This document shows positions 42,369 through 51,667 of a stretch of DNA of 64,000 nt, piece after piece. The stretch lies in assembly GCF_001997295.1 (NCBI RefSeq), contig NZ_CP019605.1, positions 1,674,001 through 1,738,000 on the forward strand, read 5' to 3'. The translations under genes and the position numbers were made by a program. Numbering within the stretch: position 1 is the first letter of the stretch; every line of letters starts with the position of its first letter. Origin of the DNA: Tessaracoccus flavus. GTDB lineage: Bacteria > Actinomycetota > Actinomycetes > Propionibacteriales > Propionibacteriaceae. Below the pieces are notes generated by a model. That model ran no database searches, was not told where the DNA came from, and saw only the letters and a list, made by a program, of their open reading frames with translations.

Positions 42369-45122
42369 TCAGTCCTCGGTCAGGTCCGCTGCGACCACCC
42401 CGCGGCGCATCGAGTCGGCCACCTGATGGCAGGTCCGGCGCAGGTCGCCGGGGCCGACCGCTGTGGCGAGCTGGCCAGCAAGGTCCACTACCTGGCGCAC
42501 CCAGCGCACGAAGTCGCCCGCCGACATGTCGCTGGTCGCCAGCACCTTGGACAGCTCCTGACCGCTGGCCCACCGCCACGCGGCCTCGGCGAAGCCGATA
42601 TCGGGCTCGCGGCCCCGGTCGCGTTTGTGGGCGCGCTCCAGCTGGCCCACCTCGCGCCAGATCGCCCGCAGCTCGGACTGGGCGCGCTCCGACGCCGGGT
42701 CGGGCATGCGGGGCGGGATCGCGCCACGCGTCGGGCGCGACTCGTAGAGCAGCGTCGAGAGGACAGCCGCCAGCTGCGGCGGGGTGAGGCCCGCGAAGAC
42801 GTCGCGGCGGACGCATTCTGCGGCCACGAGATCCAGCTCGTTGTAGATGCGGCGCAGCATCCGGCCGGCGTCGGTCAGTTCGTCGCCGTCGAGGTAGCCG
42901 AGGTCCTCGAGGACCGCCAGCACGCGGTCGAACTGCACGGCCAGCGAGTTGGCGCGCCCCGTCACCTGCTCCTCGGTGCGCCGTGCCTCCCGCTCCAGCC
43001 TGATGACCCGCGCCGCCTCCACGGCGTGCAGCTCGCGGTCCGGGCACTGGTGGCAGGGATGGGCCGTGAGTTCCGCGCGGAGCGCCTTGATCTCCCGCGC
43101 GACGGACTCGTCGGTGACCTCCTCGGTGTCGGGAACCTCGGGATCGACCTGGTCGAGCTTGTTCGACATGGCGCTAAGCAGGGACCTGCGGTCACGCCGG
43201 TCGCGGACGGAGAAGTCCCGCGGCACCCGGACGCGTCCCACAGGCTTGAGTGGCTCGCGGAGGTCGTAGGGCTGCAGCTTCAAGACGGTGTGATCGCCCG
43301 AGATGATCTGCGCCCACGGCTCGCCCCCGCGGTGGGTCTTCTGCCCCACGTTCAGCACGACCGACCAGCCCTGCCGCGGTACGAAGACGATGTCTCCCGC
43401 CATGAGCTCGGTCAGGCTGCGCCCAAGCGACTCCTGACGCTGCGCCTTGCGCGCCTTCGACGTCTCGGCCTCGAGTCTGGAGACCTCGTCGCGGAGGCGG
43501 GCGTACTCCATGAAGTCGCCCAGGTGGCACTCGACCGCCTCACTGGCGGCGGCCAGATCAGCCTGCAGTTGCCGTCCGACGCGGGAGGCGGTGACCACCG
43601 ACTTGTCGGTCTGGAACTGCGCGAACGACTGGTTGAGCAGCTCACGTGCGCGGTCCCGGCCGAGCGTGGCCATGAGGTTGACGGCCATGTTGTACGTGGG
43701 CGCGAAGCTCGAGCGCAACGGGTAGGTGCGCCGCGACGCCAGACCGGCGACCGCCCGCGGATCCATGCCCGACTGCCACAGCACGACGGCGTGGCCCTCG
43801 ACGTCGATGCCGCGGCGGCCCGCGCGCCCCGTCAGCTGGGTGTACTCCCCCGGCGTGATGTCGACGTGGCTCTCGCCGTTGTACTTGACGAGCTTCTCGA
43901 TGACGACGGTGCGGGCGGGCATGTTGATGCCGAGCGCCAGTGTTTCGGTGGCGAAGACCAGTTTGAGCGCGCCGGTGGAGAACCCCTCCTCGACAATCGC
44001 CTTGAACGCGGGCAGCTGCCCGGCGTGGTGGGCTGCGACCCCCGCCATCAACGCATCGCGGAAGTCCTCGAACTTCAGCGCTGCGAGGTCGGCCTGGCTG
44101 AGGCCGAGCACGTGGCGATCGGCGATGTCGCCGAGAAGGGCGGCCTCCGCGCGGTTGGTCAGCGTGATGCCGGCCTCGTATACCTGCCGCACGGCGGCGT
44201 CGCAGCCGACGCGGGAGAAGATGAAGCAGATCGCGGGGAGCAGCTCGGCACGGTCGAGCACGACAGCCACCTCGCCGCGGCTGGTGGGGCGGGTCTTGAA
44301 GCGTCCGTGCGCCGCGTCGCCGTACTGGCCCGAACCCTGCCCGTGGTGCTGCTTGCCGCGCCCCGACCGGCCCCGCGGTCGACGGGCGTCGTCGCGCACG
44401 CGGGTGGCCTCGCCCTTGCTGACGCGCAGCAGTTCTTTGTTGACCTTCGCGGCGCGCTCGGCGGGCATCTCCTGCGCGGTCGGCGCCACACCCTCAAACA
44501 GGTCGATGAGCTTGCGACCGACCAGGACGTGCTGGAACAGCGGCACCGGGCGACGCTCGGAGACCACGACGGAGAACTCCCCGCGGACGGCGCGGAGCCA
44601 GTCGCCGAAGTCCTCGACGTTGCTCACCGTCGCGGAGAGGGCGACGATCTGCACGGACTCGGCCAGCCCCAGGATGACTTCTTCCCACACGGGGCCCCTG
44701 AACCGGTCGGCCAGGTAGTGCACCTCGTCCATGACGACGAAACCGAGGTTGCCCAGCGTGGGCGACCCGGCGTAGATCATGTTGCGCAGCACCTCGGTGG
44801 TCATGACGACGATCTGCGCCTCGGAGTTGACCGATACGTCACCGGTCAGCAGGCCGACGCGTTCGGGTCCGTAGCGCTCGACGAGGTCGTGATACTTCTG
44901 ATTCGACAGCGCCTTGATCGGCGTGGTGTAGAAGCACTTGCGGTGCTGCTCGACGGCGAGGTAGACGGCGAACTCCCCCACCACCGTCTTGCCGGCTCCG
45001 GTCGGCGCGGCGACGAGCACCCCGCGGCCCTCGGCCAGCTCGTGGCACCCGTTGAGCTGATACTCGTCGAGTCCGAAGGGGTAGAGCTTGGCGAACTCCA
45101 GCACAGCGTCGTCGGTAGTCAC
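42369..45122 (-). CDS. helY: DEAD/DEAH helicase of the Mtr4/Ski2-like HelY type
   Basis: A 917-residue RNA/DNA helicase. Motif I AAPTGAGKTVVGEFA, motif II MDEVHYLAD, motif III SATVSN, motif V ETLALGINMPARTVV and motif VI QLTGRAGRRGIDVEG are all intact. A C-terminal DSHCT-like domain (about residues 730–917) ends the protein. In actinobacteria helY lies near tatAC and pafBC, as here. It probably unwinds structured RNA in turnover; the exact role is unproven. Confidence 0.93.
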   Translation of the reverse strand: MTTDDAVLEFAKLYPFGLDEYQLNGCHELAEGRGVLVAAPTGAGKTVVGEFAVYLAVEQHRKCFYTTPIKALSNQKYHDLVERYGPERVGLLTGDVSVNSEAQIVVMTTEVLRNMIYAGSPTLGNLGFVVMDEVHYLADRFRGPVWEEVILGLAESVQIVALSATVSNVEDFGDWLRAVRGEFSVVVSERRPVPLFQHVLVGRKLIDLFEGVAPTAQEMPAERAAKVNKELLRVSKGEATRVRDDARRPRGRSGRGKQHHGQGSGQYGDAAHGRFKTRPTSRGEVAVVLDRAELLPAICFIFSRVGCDAAVRQVYEAGITLTNRAEAALLGDIADRHVLGLSQADLAALKFEDFRDALMAGVAAHHAGQLPAFKAIVEEGFSTGALKLVFATETLALGINMPARTVVIEKLVKYNGESHVDITPGEYTQLTGRAGRRGIDVEGHAVVLWQSGMDPRAVAGLASRRTYPLRSSFAPTYNMAVNLMATLGRDRARELLNQSFAQFQTDKSVVTASRVGRQLQADLAAASEAVECHLGDFMEYARLRDEVSRLEAETSKARKAQRQESLGRSLTELMAGDIVFVPRQGWSVVLNVGQKTHRGGEPWAQIISGDHTVLKLQPYDLREPLKPVGRVRVPRDFSVRDRRDRRSLLSAMSNKLDQVDPEVPDTEEVTDESVAREIKALRAELTAHPCHQCPDRELHAVEAARVIRLEREARRTEEQVTGRANSLAVQFDRVLAVLEDLGYLDGDELTDAGRMLRRIYNELDLVAAECVRRDVFAGLTPPQLAAVLSTLLYESRPTRGAIPPRMPDPASERAQSELRAIWREVGQLERAHKRDRGREPDIGFAEAAWRWASGQELSKVLATSDMSAGDFVRWVRQVVDLAGQLATAVGPGDLRRTCHQVADSMRRGVVAADLTED

Positions 45123-45156
45123 CCAGCCAAACTAGCAGGATGGGGGTAATGAGAGG

Positions 45157-46071
45157 TCAGGAGACGATGACGCGCAGCGCGCTCGGGGCGCACTCGACGG
45201 TGACGGGGACGTCGCCGATCTCCTCGCCGTCGCCCATCGCGAAGAGACCGTCTCCGTCCACCTCGACGCGGGCGGCACGGAAGCGCTCGACCGCGGAGTC
45301 TTTGACGAAGCTCCCCGTGTAGGTCAGCGGGAGGAGGCGCATCAACTTGCCGCGCGAGGCCTCGTGGATGATCGTCACGTCGAGCAGCCCGTCGCTGGGG
45401 TCCGCGTCCGGGGAGATCTGCATGCCCCCACCGAAGACGCCGGTGTTGCAGACGGCTACCAGCATGGCGTCCAGCTCACGCGGCTCTCCGTCGATGGTGA
45501 GCCGGTAGTGGATCGGAGAGAAGTTGGCCAGCTCGCGCAGCGCGATGTAGCCGTAGCTGAGCGGCCCGAACCGGAGCTTGATGTCGTTGGTGGCCCGGTT
45601 CACGCGGGCGTCGTACCCGCTGGAGACGACGGCGCCGACGTAGCGCTCGCCCGCCCCGTTCGAGACGTGGGACAGGTCCACGACCCTGGTGCGGCCCTGC
45701 ACCAGCGCCTCCACGGCCTCCTTGATGGAGGACGGGACGCCGACGCCGCGGGCGAAGTCGTTGCCCGTCCCGGCCGGGATGATGCCCAGCGTCGCGTCGG
45801 TGTTCGCGCAGGCGTTGAGTCCGAGGTGCGCCATCCCGTCGCCGCCCATGACGACGACGATGTCACCCGCCGTGGCCTCGAGTGCGGCGGTGCGGGTCAG
45901 ATCCCGCGCCTGCTCGAACGAGTCGGAGGTGACGACGTGCAGTTGCGAGGCGGGCAGGCCCTCGCGGAGGCGTCGCGCGACCTTGCCGAGGACACGGCCC
46001 GCGCGACCGCCGCCGGACTGTTCGTTACAGACGACCGTGACGAGCCGCCGCTTCGCGACGTTGTAGGTCAC
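45157..46071 (-). CDS. diacylglycerol/lipid kinase family protein
   Basis: A 304-residue DAGK-catalytic-domain lipid kinase. VVCNEQSGGGRAG is the start of the nucleotide fold, VVVMGGDGMAHLGLNA is the GGDG nucleotide-binding motif (Met in the usual Thr place) and IIPAGTGNDFARGVG follows. GTG 46071 overlaps the tatC stop (GTGA). Likely a cytosolic, membrane-associated kinase of diacylglycerol or a related lipid. Confidence 0.9.
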   Translation of the reverse strand: MTYNVAKRRLVTVVCNEQSGGGRAGRVLGKVARRLREGLPASQLHVVTSDSFEQARDLTRTAALEATAGDIVVVMGGDGMAHLGLNACANTDATLGIIPAGTGNDFARGVGVPSSIKEAVEALVQGRTRVVDLSHVSNGAGERYVGAVVSSGYDARVNRATNDIKLRFGPLSYGYIALRELANFSPIHYRLTIDGEPRELDAMLVAVCNTGVFGGGMQISPDADPSDGLLDVTIIHEASRGKLMRLLPLTYTGSFVKDSAVERFRAARVEVDGDGLFAMGDGEEIGDVPVTVECAPSALRVIVS

Positions 46072-46940
46072 TTGCCGTCGTCGAGATCGATGGCGAACTC
46101 GGCGACGAACTGCTCGTCGATGCCGCGCTTCTTGTCCCAGACGCGACAGATCACTTCGGCGATGAGGAACATGCCCGACACCGGCACGGCGAGCGCCAGC
46201 ATGGAGAACGGGTCGGTGGTGGGGGTGGCGACGGCGGCCAGGACCACGCTGCCGAAGATCACGCCCTTGCGCCAACGCTTGAGCATGTAGCCCCGCACGA
46301 CGCCCGCCATGTTGAGGGCGACGACGATCACAGGGAGGATGAAGCTCAGCCCGAAGACCAGGATGATCTTGATCTCCATGCTGAGGAACTCGGCCATGTC
46401 CTGCATGTTGGTGATGCCCATATCCTGTGGCGTGAAGCTCAACAGGACCTCGATGCCCTTGGGCCACACGTAGTAGCCCAGCGCGCATCCCGCAAGGAAC
46501 AACGGCGTCGCGGCACCGATGAACGCCAGTGCGTACTTCTTCTCCTTGGCCACCAGCCCGGGGGCGACGAAGGCCCACAGCTGGTAGAGCCACACCGGCA
46601 CTGACAGCATCACGCCCGCAACGAGGCACAGCACCACCGCGAACGTGAACGAGCTTGTCACGCCGTTGTTGACGACCATGAGGTTCGCGTCGGGGCGGGC
46701 CGCCTCAAGGGCGGTTCTCGCCCGCATCCAGGGCGCCATGATGATGCTGACGAGCTGGCGGTAGAAGAGGATCGAAAAGATGGCGGACAGGAAGATCGCC
46801 CCCGCGGCGATCGTGACCCGGTAGCGCAGTTCGCGCAGATGGTCGTACAGCGACATCGTGCCGCCCGGCCCGCCCTGGGGTGGGCGCAGCCACTCAAGCC
46901 GGCGGCGCTTGGTCGTCGGCTCGGTGGATGCGGTGGTCAT
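46068..46940 (-). CDS. tatC: twin-arginine translocase subunit TatC
   Basis: A 290-residue six-helix membrane protein, core of the receptor for twin-arginine signal peptides. MSLYDHLRELRYRVTIAA is the conserved N-terminal motif with the Glu of the receptor site. The segment SVPVWLYQLWAFVAPGL is diagnostic. It follows tatA after 5 bp and overlaps the lipid kinase gene. Confidence 0.96.
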   Translation of the reverse strand: MTTASTEPTTKRRRLEWLRPPQGGPGGTMSLYDHLRELRYRVTIAAGAIFLSAIFSILFYRQLVSIIMAPWMRARTALEAARPDANLMVVNNGVTSSFTFAVVLCLVAGVMLSVPVWLYQLWAFVAPGLVAKEKKYALAFIGAATPLFLAGCALGYYVWPKGIEVLLSFTPQDMGITNMQDMAEFLSMEIKIILVFGLSFILPVIVVALNMAGVVRGYMLKRWRKGVIFGSVVLAAVATPTTDPFSMLALAVPVSGMFLIAEVICRVWDKKRGIDEQFVAEFAIDLDDGK

Positions 46941-46945
46941 GGAAC

Positions 46946-47251
46946 TCAGGCCTCGGGGTGACGCTCAGTGTGCGGCTGCTGGGCGGGGCGCTCAGCGGGA
47001 CGGTCGTACTCGGGATCCACGGGGCGCTCGACGGGGCGCTGGCGGATCTCCGGCTGGACGATCTCGGCGTCGACAACCTCGTCGGCGGGCTTGGAGCCGT
47101 CGATGGGGTGCTTGACTTCTTCCTTGAACTCGCGGATCGAGCGGCCGACGCCCTTACCGAGACCGGCCAGACGCGAGCCGCCGAAGAGCAGCAGCGCAAC
47201 GACGAGAATGATGACCCATTCCCAGCCGCCTGCGAACAACAGAGTTGGCAT
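46946..47251 (-). CDS. tatA: twin-arginine translocase subunit TatA
   Basis: A 101-residue pore-forming subunit: short N-terminal helix (GWEWVIILVVALLLFGGSRL), amphipathic helix with the FG/GxxL hinge (LAGLGKGVGRSIREFKEEV) and a charged Pro/Arg-rich tail. ATG 47251 (MPTLLFAGG) is preferred to the upstream in-frame start because it gives the standard N-terminus. Confidence 0.94.
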   Translation of the reverse strand: MPTLLFAGGWEWVIILVVALLLFGGSRLAGLGKGVGRSIREFKEEVKHPIDGSKPADEVVDAEIVQPEIRQRPVERPVDPEYDRPAERPAQQPHTERHPEA

Positions 47252-47304
47252 CGGGTTCGTACCTTTCGTTGGCAGCGGCATGGTGCCGCTGGCAGATTCC
47301 TAGT

Positions 47305-47490
47305 TTAGTCGCGCAGGTGCGCGGGCAGTTGGACCTGCCCCACGAGATGGGCAATCTCCTGGCCCCGCCCGGCCACCACGTTGATCTCGTGCCTGAGATC
47401 CGTGACCTTGTGGGCGATCTGCAGGCCGTAGACGACCAGAGCGACCAGCCCCGCGAGCGCGAGACCACCGACCACTGCAACCCATATCAC
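47305..47490 (-). CDS. small single-pass membrane protein
   Basis: A 61-residue protein with an N-terminal membrane helix (VAVVGGLALAGLVALVVYGL) and a basic/helical tail (DLRHEINVVAGRGQEIAHL). Its position between pafC and tatA is shared by short unnamed proteins in related genomes (recalled). Spacing of 10 bp from pafC fits an operon. Confidence 0.65.
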   Translation of the reverse strand: MIWVAVVGGLALAGLVALVVYGLQIAHKVTDLRHEINVVAGRGQEIAHLVGQVQLPAHLRD

Positions 47491-47500
47491 GTCGGCTAGG

Positions 47501-48439
47501 TTACCCCACGCCGTTGGAGGGTTCGTACAGGGCGAGCGCCGCGGCTGCGCGCCTCCGCACCACGGCGGCGATCTCCGGATCGCCCACCTCGACCACGTCG
47601 TCGCCCAGTCTCAGCACGAGGCCTGCCGCCCACGCCTGGGACGCGAGCGGGAACGTCACGCGGAGGCCCTCCTCCACGTCCTCGACCGCGAGCGTCGGGT
47701 AATACTCCGCGATCCATCGGGCGGCTGGTTTGACGGTGAGGGTGAGGCGCGCCTCCGATTCGCCGAACCAGGCCGACGGCGGTTCGCCCCTCTCCGAGAC
47801 CCGATCGTCCACCACCTCGACGCTTTCGATGCGGTCCAACCGGTACGAGCGCCAGGCGTCGCGCGGTCGGCTCCACGCGTCGAGGTAGGTGAAGCCATCC
47901 ACGAGGCGCAGCCGGGCGGGTTCGACGATCGCCTGGCTCGTGCCGGGCCGGCCGGGCGTGCGGTACGTCAGCTCAACGGCGGAGTGCGCGTTGATGGCCG
48001 CGGTCAGCGCGGCGCGTTGCTGCGGGTCCGTGGCGGCGACGGTGACGCTGAGCCGGGTGCCCTCGTCCCCGAACGCGTCGGTGAGCTTGGCAAGGGCAGA
48101 CGACGCGGCGTCGGTCTCGCCGGCGATGTCGGCCACGAGCTGGAGCGCGGTGATGAGGCTTGCCGCTTCCGCGGGTCGCAGCCGCAGCGGCCGGGACAGC
48201 ACGTCCGCGTTGCGGAAGAAGATGTGGCCGTCCTCGCGGACTCCCTCGATGTCGACGTCGAAGAGGTCGTCGTACATGCCTCCGGGGAGACCGCAGAACT
48301 GCAGGACTTCGAGGTCGCGGATCACCTGGCGCGGGGTGGTGCCGAAGACCTCCGCCACCTTCGCCGTCGTCACGCCCTGGTTGGCCGACAGGTACGGCAC
48401 CATCCTCAACAGCCGGGCGAGCTGCTCCTTCGATCTCAC
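47501..48439 (-). CDS. pafC: WYL-domain transcriptional regulator PafC
   Basis: A 312-residue regulator with an N-terminal winged HTH (LARLLRMVPYLSANQGVTTA) and a WYL domain (RLRLVDGFTYLDAWSRPRDA). PafB–PafC jointly activate the RecA-independent DNA-damage response of actinobacteria. GTG 48439 overlaps the pafB stop (GTGA). Confidence 0.92.
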   Translation of the reverse strand: MRSKEQLARLLRMVPYLSANQGVTTAKVAEVFGTTPRQVIRDLEVLQFCGLPGGMYDDLFDVDIEGVREDGHIFFRNADVLSRPLRLRPAEAASLITALQLVADIAGETDAASSALAKLTDAFGDEGTRLSVTVAATDPQQRAALTAAINAHSAVELTYRTPGRPGTSQAIVEPARLRLVDGFTYLDAWSRPRDAWRSYRLDRIESVEVVDDRVSERGEPPSAWFGESEARLTLTVKPAARWIAEYYPTLAVEDVEEGLRVTFPLASQAWAAGLVLRLGDDVVEVGDPEIAAVVRRRAAAALALYEPSNGVG

Positions 48440-49374
48440 TGGGCGGCCCTCCGCAACCGTTCGATGAGCACATCGCGCGCTTCGCTGGGCGCCAGCAGGA
48501 TCGCGTCGGGTCCCGCTCCCGCCACCTCGTCGATCGCGGCCTCGAGGCTGAGCGCGGGCACCTCGTAGGCACGGAACTGGTCCGGGAGGGAGTGAGGCCA
48601 GGCGACCGGCGTGGCCTGTCGCCACTCCGCCGCAACGTCGTCGTGCAGCGCCACGGTGACCACCGCGTGGGTGGGCTCGTCGCGGGTGACCGTGAGGCTC
48701 TTGGCTTCCGGCGGGATCGAGTAGGCGCCGGCCCTCCCGATGGTCTCGGCGGGGGCGGTGAACCGGGCGAGCTTGAATCGTCGGTCCTCACCTCGGTCGA
48801 CGTCGAAGCCGATGACGTACCAACGTCCGCGACGCTGCACCATCGTCCAGGGTTGGAGTCGCCGCCTCTGGCCGGCGTAGCCGAACTGGATCTGGGTGCG
48901 GTTGAGCACCGCCTCGTACACGACGTCGAAGTCGGGCTCGCGCACCTCGACCTGGGGCCTGACCGACGGGATGAGCGCCGGGTCGGGGCTGGCACCGGCG
49001 GCGCGCAGCGCCTCGAACGCCTGGGCGGTGTGTTCGGCGGCCACCGATGACTGCCAGGCCTGGCCCGCCAAACCGAGCGCGCCCAGCTCGGCGGTGGTGA
49101 ACTCGATCGGCGGCAGCTCGAACTCGGAGCGGTTGACCCGGTAGCCGTCGTCCTCGTCGGAGTCGGGATCGTTCGAGCCGGTTTCGATGACGATGCCGGA
49201 CGCGCGGAGCTCCTCCTTGTCGCGCTCGAACTGGCGCTCGAAGGCGGCGTCCGACGGCGCCATCCGGTACCCCTCGACGAGCTCGCGGAGCTCCTGCCTG
49301 GTGAGGTAGCGGCGCGTGCTGAGCAGGGCGATGAGCAGGTTGACCAACCGCTCCGACTTTCTGGCCGACATCAC
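48436..49374 (-). CDS. pafB: WYL-domain transcriptional regulator PafB
   Basis: A 312-residue partner of PafC: N-terminal winged HTH (RLVNLLIALLSTRRYLTRQE) and WYL domain with VQRRGRWYVIGFDVDRGED. A GGAGGTGGGTG site precedes the ATG. The Pup proteasome genes usually found upstream are not in this window; here the neighbour is the divergent gluQ gene. Confidence 0.92.
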   Translation of the reverse strand: MMSARKSERLVNLLIALLSTRRYLTRQELRELVEGYRMAPSDAAFERQFERDKEELRASGIVIETGSNDPDSDEDDGYRVNRSEFELPPIEFTTAELGALGLAGQAWQSSVAAEHTAQAFEALRAAGASPDPALIPSVRPQVEVREPDFDVVYEAVLNRTQIQFGYAGQRRRLQPWTMVQRRGRWYVIGFDVDRGEDRRFKLARFTAPAETIGRAGAYSIPPEAKSLTVTRDEPTHAVVTVALHDDVAAEWRQATPVAWPHSLPDQFRAYEVPALSLEAAIDEVAGAGPDAILLAPSEARDVLIERLRRAAQ

Positions 49375-49412
49375 CCACCTCCTTAGCGCTGCCCAGCGTA
49401 TCGCCTGGCAGC

Positions 49413-50324
49413 ATGGCTGCCATGCATGTCGACCGGTACGCCCCGAGCCCCACCTCGGACCTGCACCTCGGCAACCTGCGCACCGCCCTGGCGGGTTGGC
49501 TGCTGGCCCGGCACGCCGGTGGCGAATGGCTGATGCGGGTCGAAGACCTCGACCGCGCCCGCGTCCGGGCAGCGGGCGACGCCGAGCGACGCCAGCTCGA
49601 CGACCTGTCCTCGCTCGGGCTGCACTGGGATGGGCCCGTCGCCCGCCAGTCAGAGCGCCTCGAGCTCTACGCCGACGCGGTGGCGCGTCTGGACACCTAT
49701 GAGTGTTTCTGCACCCGTCGCGAGATCGCCGAGGCCTCGTCGGCCCCCCACGACGGCTACCGCGCCTACCCTGGCACCTGCCGGCGCCTGTCGGATCGGC
49801 AACGCTCCGAGCTGCGCGGGAGTCGCCGCCCAGCGATCCGGGTGCACGCGGGTGGCGCCACGTTCGCCGTCGAGGACGCGACGGCCGGCCGGGTGGAGGG
49901 CGTCGTCGACGACTTCGTGCTCGTGCGCGGCGACGGGGAGTTCGCCTACAACCTCGCGGTCGTCGTCGATGACATCGACATGGGGGTGACCCACATCACG
50001 CGCGGCGATGACCTCTTGAGCTCGGCGCCCCGGCAGGCATGGTTGACGGCCCAGCTCGGGGGGTCGCGGGCGCGGTACGCGCATGTCGGACTGGTGCTGG
50101 GCCCGGACGGCCGACGGCTGGCCAAGCGCGACGGCGCCGTCACGCTCCGCGACCTGCCTGACCTTTCGCCGGGCGACGTGCTCGCGACCCTCTCGGAATC
50201 GCTGGGCCTGGGCCCGTGCCGGACAACCTATGAGGCGCTCGCCGCCATGCCCGGCGACGGACGCTTCTACGCCTCAGCGACGTGGACCGACGGCACTCTC
50301 ACGTCCCCACGTCGCCCTGAGTAA
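49413..50324 (+). CDS. gluQ: glutamyl-Q tRNA(Asp) synthetase
   Basis: A 303-residue truncated GluRS paralogue that activates Glu and attaches it to queuosine in tRNA-Asp. The class I HIGH-like motif is YAPSPTSDLHLGNLRTAL and the KMSKS-like motif is RRLAKRDGAVT. The anticodon-binding domain of GluRS is absent. The zinc-like cluster CFCTRREI…YPGTCRRL is present. Its stop codon lies within the first unit of a 44-bp tandem repeat, so the last residues (SPRRPE) derive from repeat sequence. Confidence 0.93.
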   Translation: MAAMHVDRYAPSPTSDLHLGNLRTALAGWLLARHAGGEWLMRVEDLDRARVRAAGDAERRQLDDLSSLGLHWDGPVARQSERLELYADAVARLDTYECFCTRREIAEASSAPHDGYRAYPGTCRRLSDRQRSELRGSRRPAIRVHAGGATFAVEDATAGRVEGVVDDFVLVRGDGEFAYNLAVVVDDIDMGVTHITRGDDLLSSAPRQAWLTAQLGGSRARYAHVGLVLGPDGRRLAKRDGAVTLRDLPDLSPGDVLATLSESLGLGPCRTTYEALAAMPGDGRFYASATWTDGTLTSPRRPE

Positions 50325-50545
50325 CGGCCTTCATGTAGGAACGGCACCCCCAACGTCGCCCTGAGTAACGGCCTTCATGTAGGAACGGCACCCCCAACGT
50401 CGCCCTGAGTAACGGCCGTGAGGAACGAACGGCCGTGTATCGAAGGGCCCCCGACATGACCGCCCAACCCAAGTCGGCGCAGCCTCACGACAAGCCCTTC
50501 GATACGGGAGCTCGTCCCTCGCTCCCTACTCAGGGCGACGTAGAC
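50310..50545. repeat. 44-bp tandem repeats with an inverted TTCGATACG partner
   Basis: CGTCGCCCTGAGTAACGGCC begins at 50310, 50354 and 50398 (44-bp period). An inverted partner follows: GTATCGAAGGGC near 50437 pairs with GCCCTTCGATAC near 50496, and TACTCAGGGCGACG at the far end is the reverse complement of the unit start. The region could fold into a large hairpin and separates convergent gluQ and the FKBP gene. Confidence 0.85.
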
Positions 50546-50579
50546 GGCTCTCCCCTCGCCTGTTGGCGACGGGAACGGG

Positions 50580-51635
50580 TCAGGAGGCCGGGGGGTTCTG
50601 GACGTCCAGGAGGTCGATGACGTAGACCAGGGTCTGGCCCGCCTCGAGCGCGGGGGTCGCCTCGGGGCGACCGTCGGGGAAGGCCAGCGCCGGCGGGACG
50701 ACGAGCAGTACGCGGGAGCCGGCGGTCTGGCCGACCAGGCCCTGCTGCCACCCCTGGATGAGCTGGCTCAGCTGGCCCGCCTGGGGACGCCAGGCGTCCT
50801 CGAGGAGCTCGCCGCCATCGTAGACCCAGCTGCGGTAGCGCACCTGGATGGTCGATTCGGCGGTGACCGCGGCGCCGGTGCCCTTGATGAGGGGCTGCGC
50901 CTGAAGCTCGGTGGGCGCGGCGACGCCGGCCGGGATCTGGATGCTCGGGCCGTCGTCGGCCATGGTCACGGTCGGGAGGCCCTCAACCGGCGGCACTTCC
51001 TCGCCCGTGGCCTCTTCGAAGTTCGCCGAGATGATGTCGACGACGAAGAGCAGCGAGTCGCCGGGCTCGATCCGACCGTCACCGGTGCCGTCGGGGTAGC
51101 CGTCCTCGGCGGGCATGCCGATGAGCACGCGGGAGCCGACCTGCTGTCCGCTCAGGCCCTTCTGGAACCCGGGGATCACCTGATCGAGCGGGAAGACGGC
51201 GGGCTGGCCGCCCTCGTAGGAGCCGTCGAACACCTCGCCAGTGCGCCCGTTGACGCCGAGGTAGTTGATCGTGACCGTGGAGGTGTCGGTGAGCGTCTGC
51301 TCGGAGGTGCCGGGCGTCAGCACCTCGGTGGTGGTCTCGCTGATGGCCCAGGGCGCCGGGACGGTGATCTCCGGCACGTCACCCTCGCTCACCTCGATGG
51401 CGCTGAGGTCGTCCGACGGCGTCACGCTGACGGTCGGGCTCGCCTCGGCGCTCGGGCTGACGCTTTCGCTGGGGCTGGCGCTCGCACTCGGGCTGCCGCT
51501 CACGCTCGCGCTCGCGGTCGCGGTGGGCGTGGTGGTCTCCGGCGTCGCCTCGTTATCGCCTCCGCCGCAGGCGGTCAGGGTGATGAGGGCGGCGGCAGCG
51601 GTGGCCAGGGCAACACGGCTCAGGGAAAAAGTCAC
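50580..51635 (-). CDS. lipoprotein with two FKBP-type peptidyl-prolyl isomerase domains
   Basis: A 351-residue extracytoplasmic lipoprotein: signal peptide with lipobox LTAC, a long Ser/Ala/Pro/Thr linker, then two FKBP domains. Domain 1 shows VTINYLGVNGRTGEVFDGSY and GLSGQQVGSRVLIGMPAEDG; domain 2 shows VRYRSWVYDGG and GLVGQTAGSRVLLVVPPALA. It should assist folding of exported proteins. GTG 51635 is chosen for the signal peptide; an ATG lies upstream in frame −36 nt. Confidence 0.92.
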   Translation of the reverse strand: MTFSLSRVALATAAAALITLTACGGGDNEATPETTTPTATASASVSGSPSASASPSESVSPSAEASPTVSVTPSDDLSAIEVSEGDVPEITVPAPWAISETTTEVLTPGTSEQTLTDTSTVTINYLGVNGRTGEVFDGSYEGGQPAVFPLDQVIPGFQKGLSGQQVGSRVLIGMPAEDGYPDGTGDGRIEPGDSLLFVVDIISANFEEATGEEVPPVEGLPTVTMADDGPSIQIPAGVAAPTELQAQPLIKGTGAAVTAESTIQVRYRSWVYDGGELLEDAWRPQAGQLSQLIQGWQQGLVGQTAGSRVLLVVPPALAFPDGRPEATPALEAGQTLVYVIDLLDVQNPPAS

Positions 51636-51667
51636 TCGTGCATGGTAGCCCACCTGGCCAACGGCCC

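Noticed and set aside
41655..45149. An 1164-codon open plus-strand frame antisense to hisF and helY
   Set aside because: Arg/Gly/Val-rich composition without motifs; the opposite strand holds well-supported genes.
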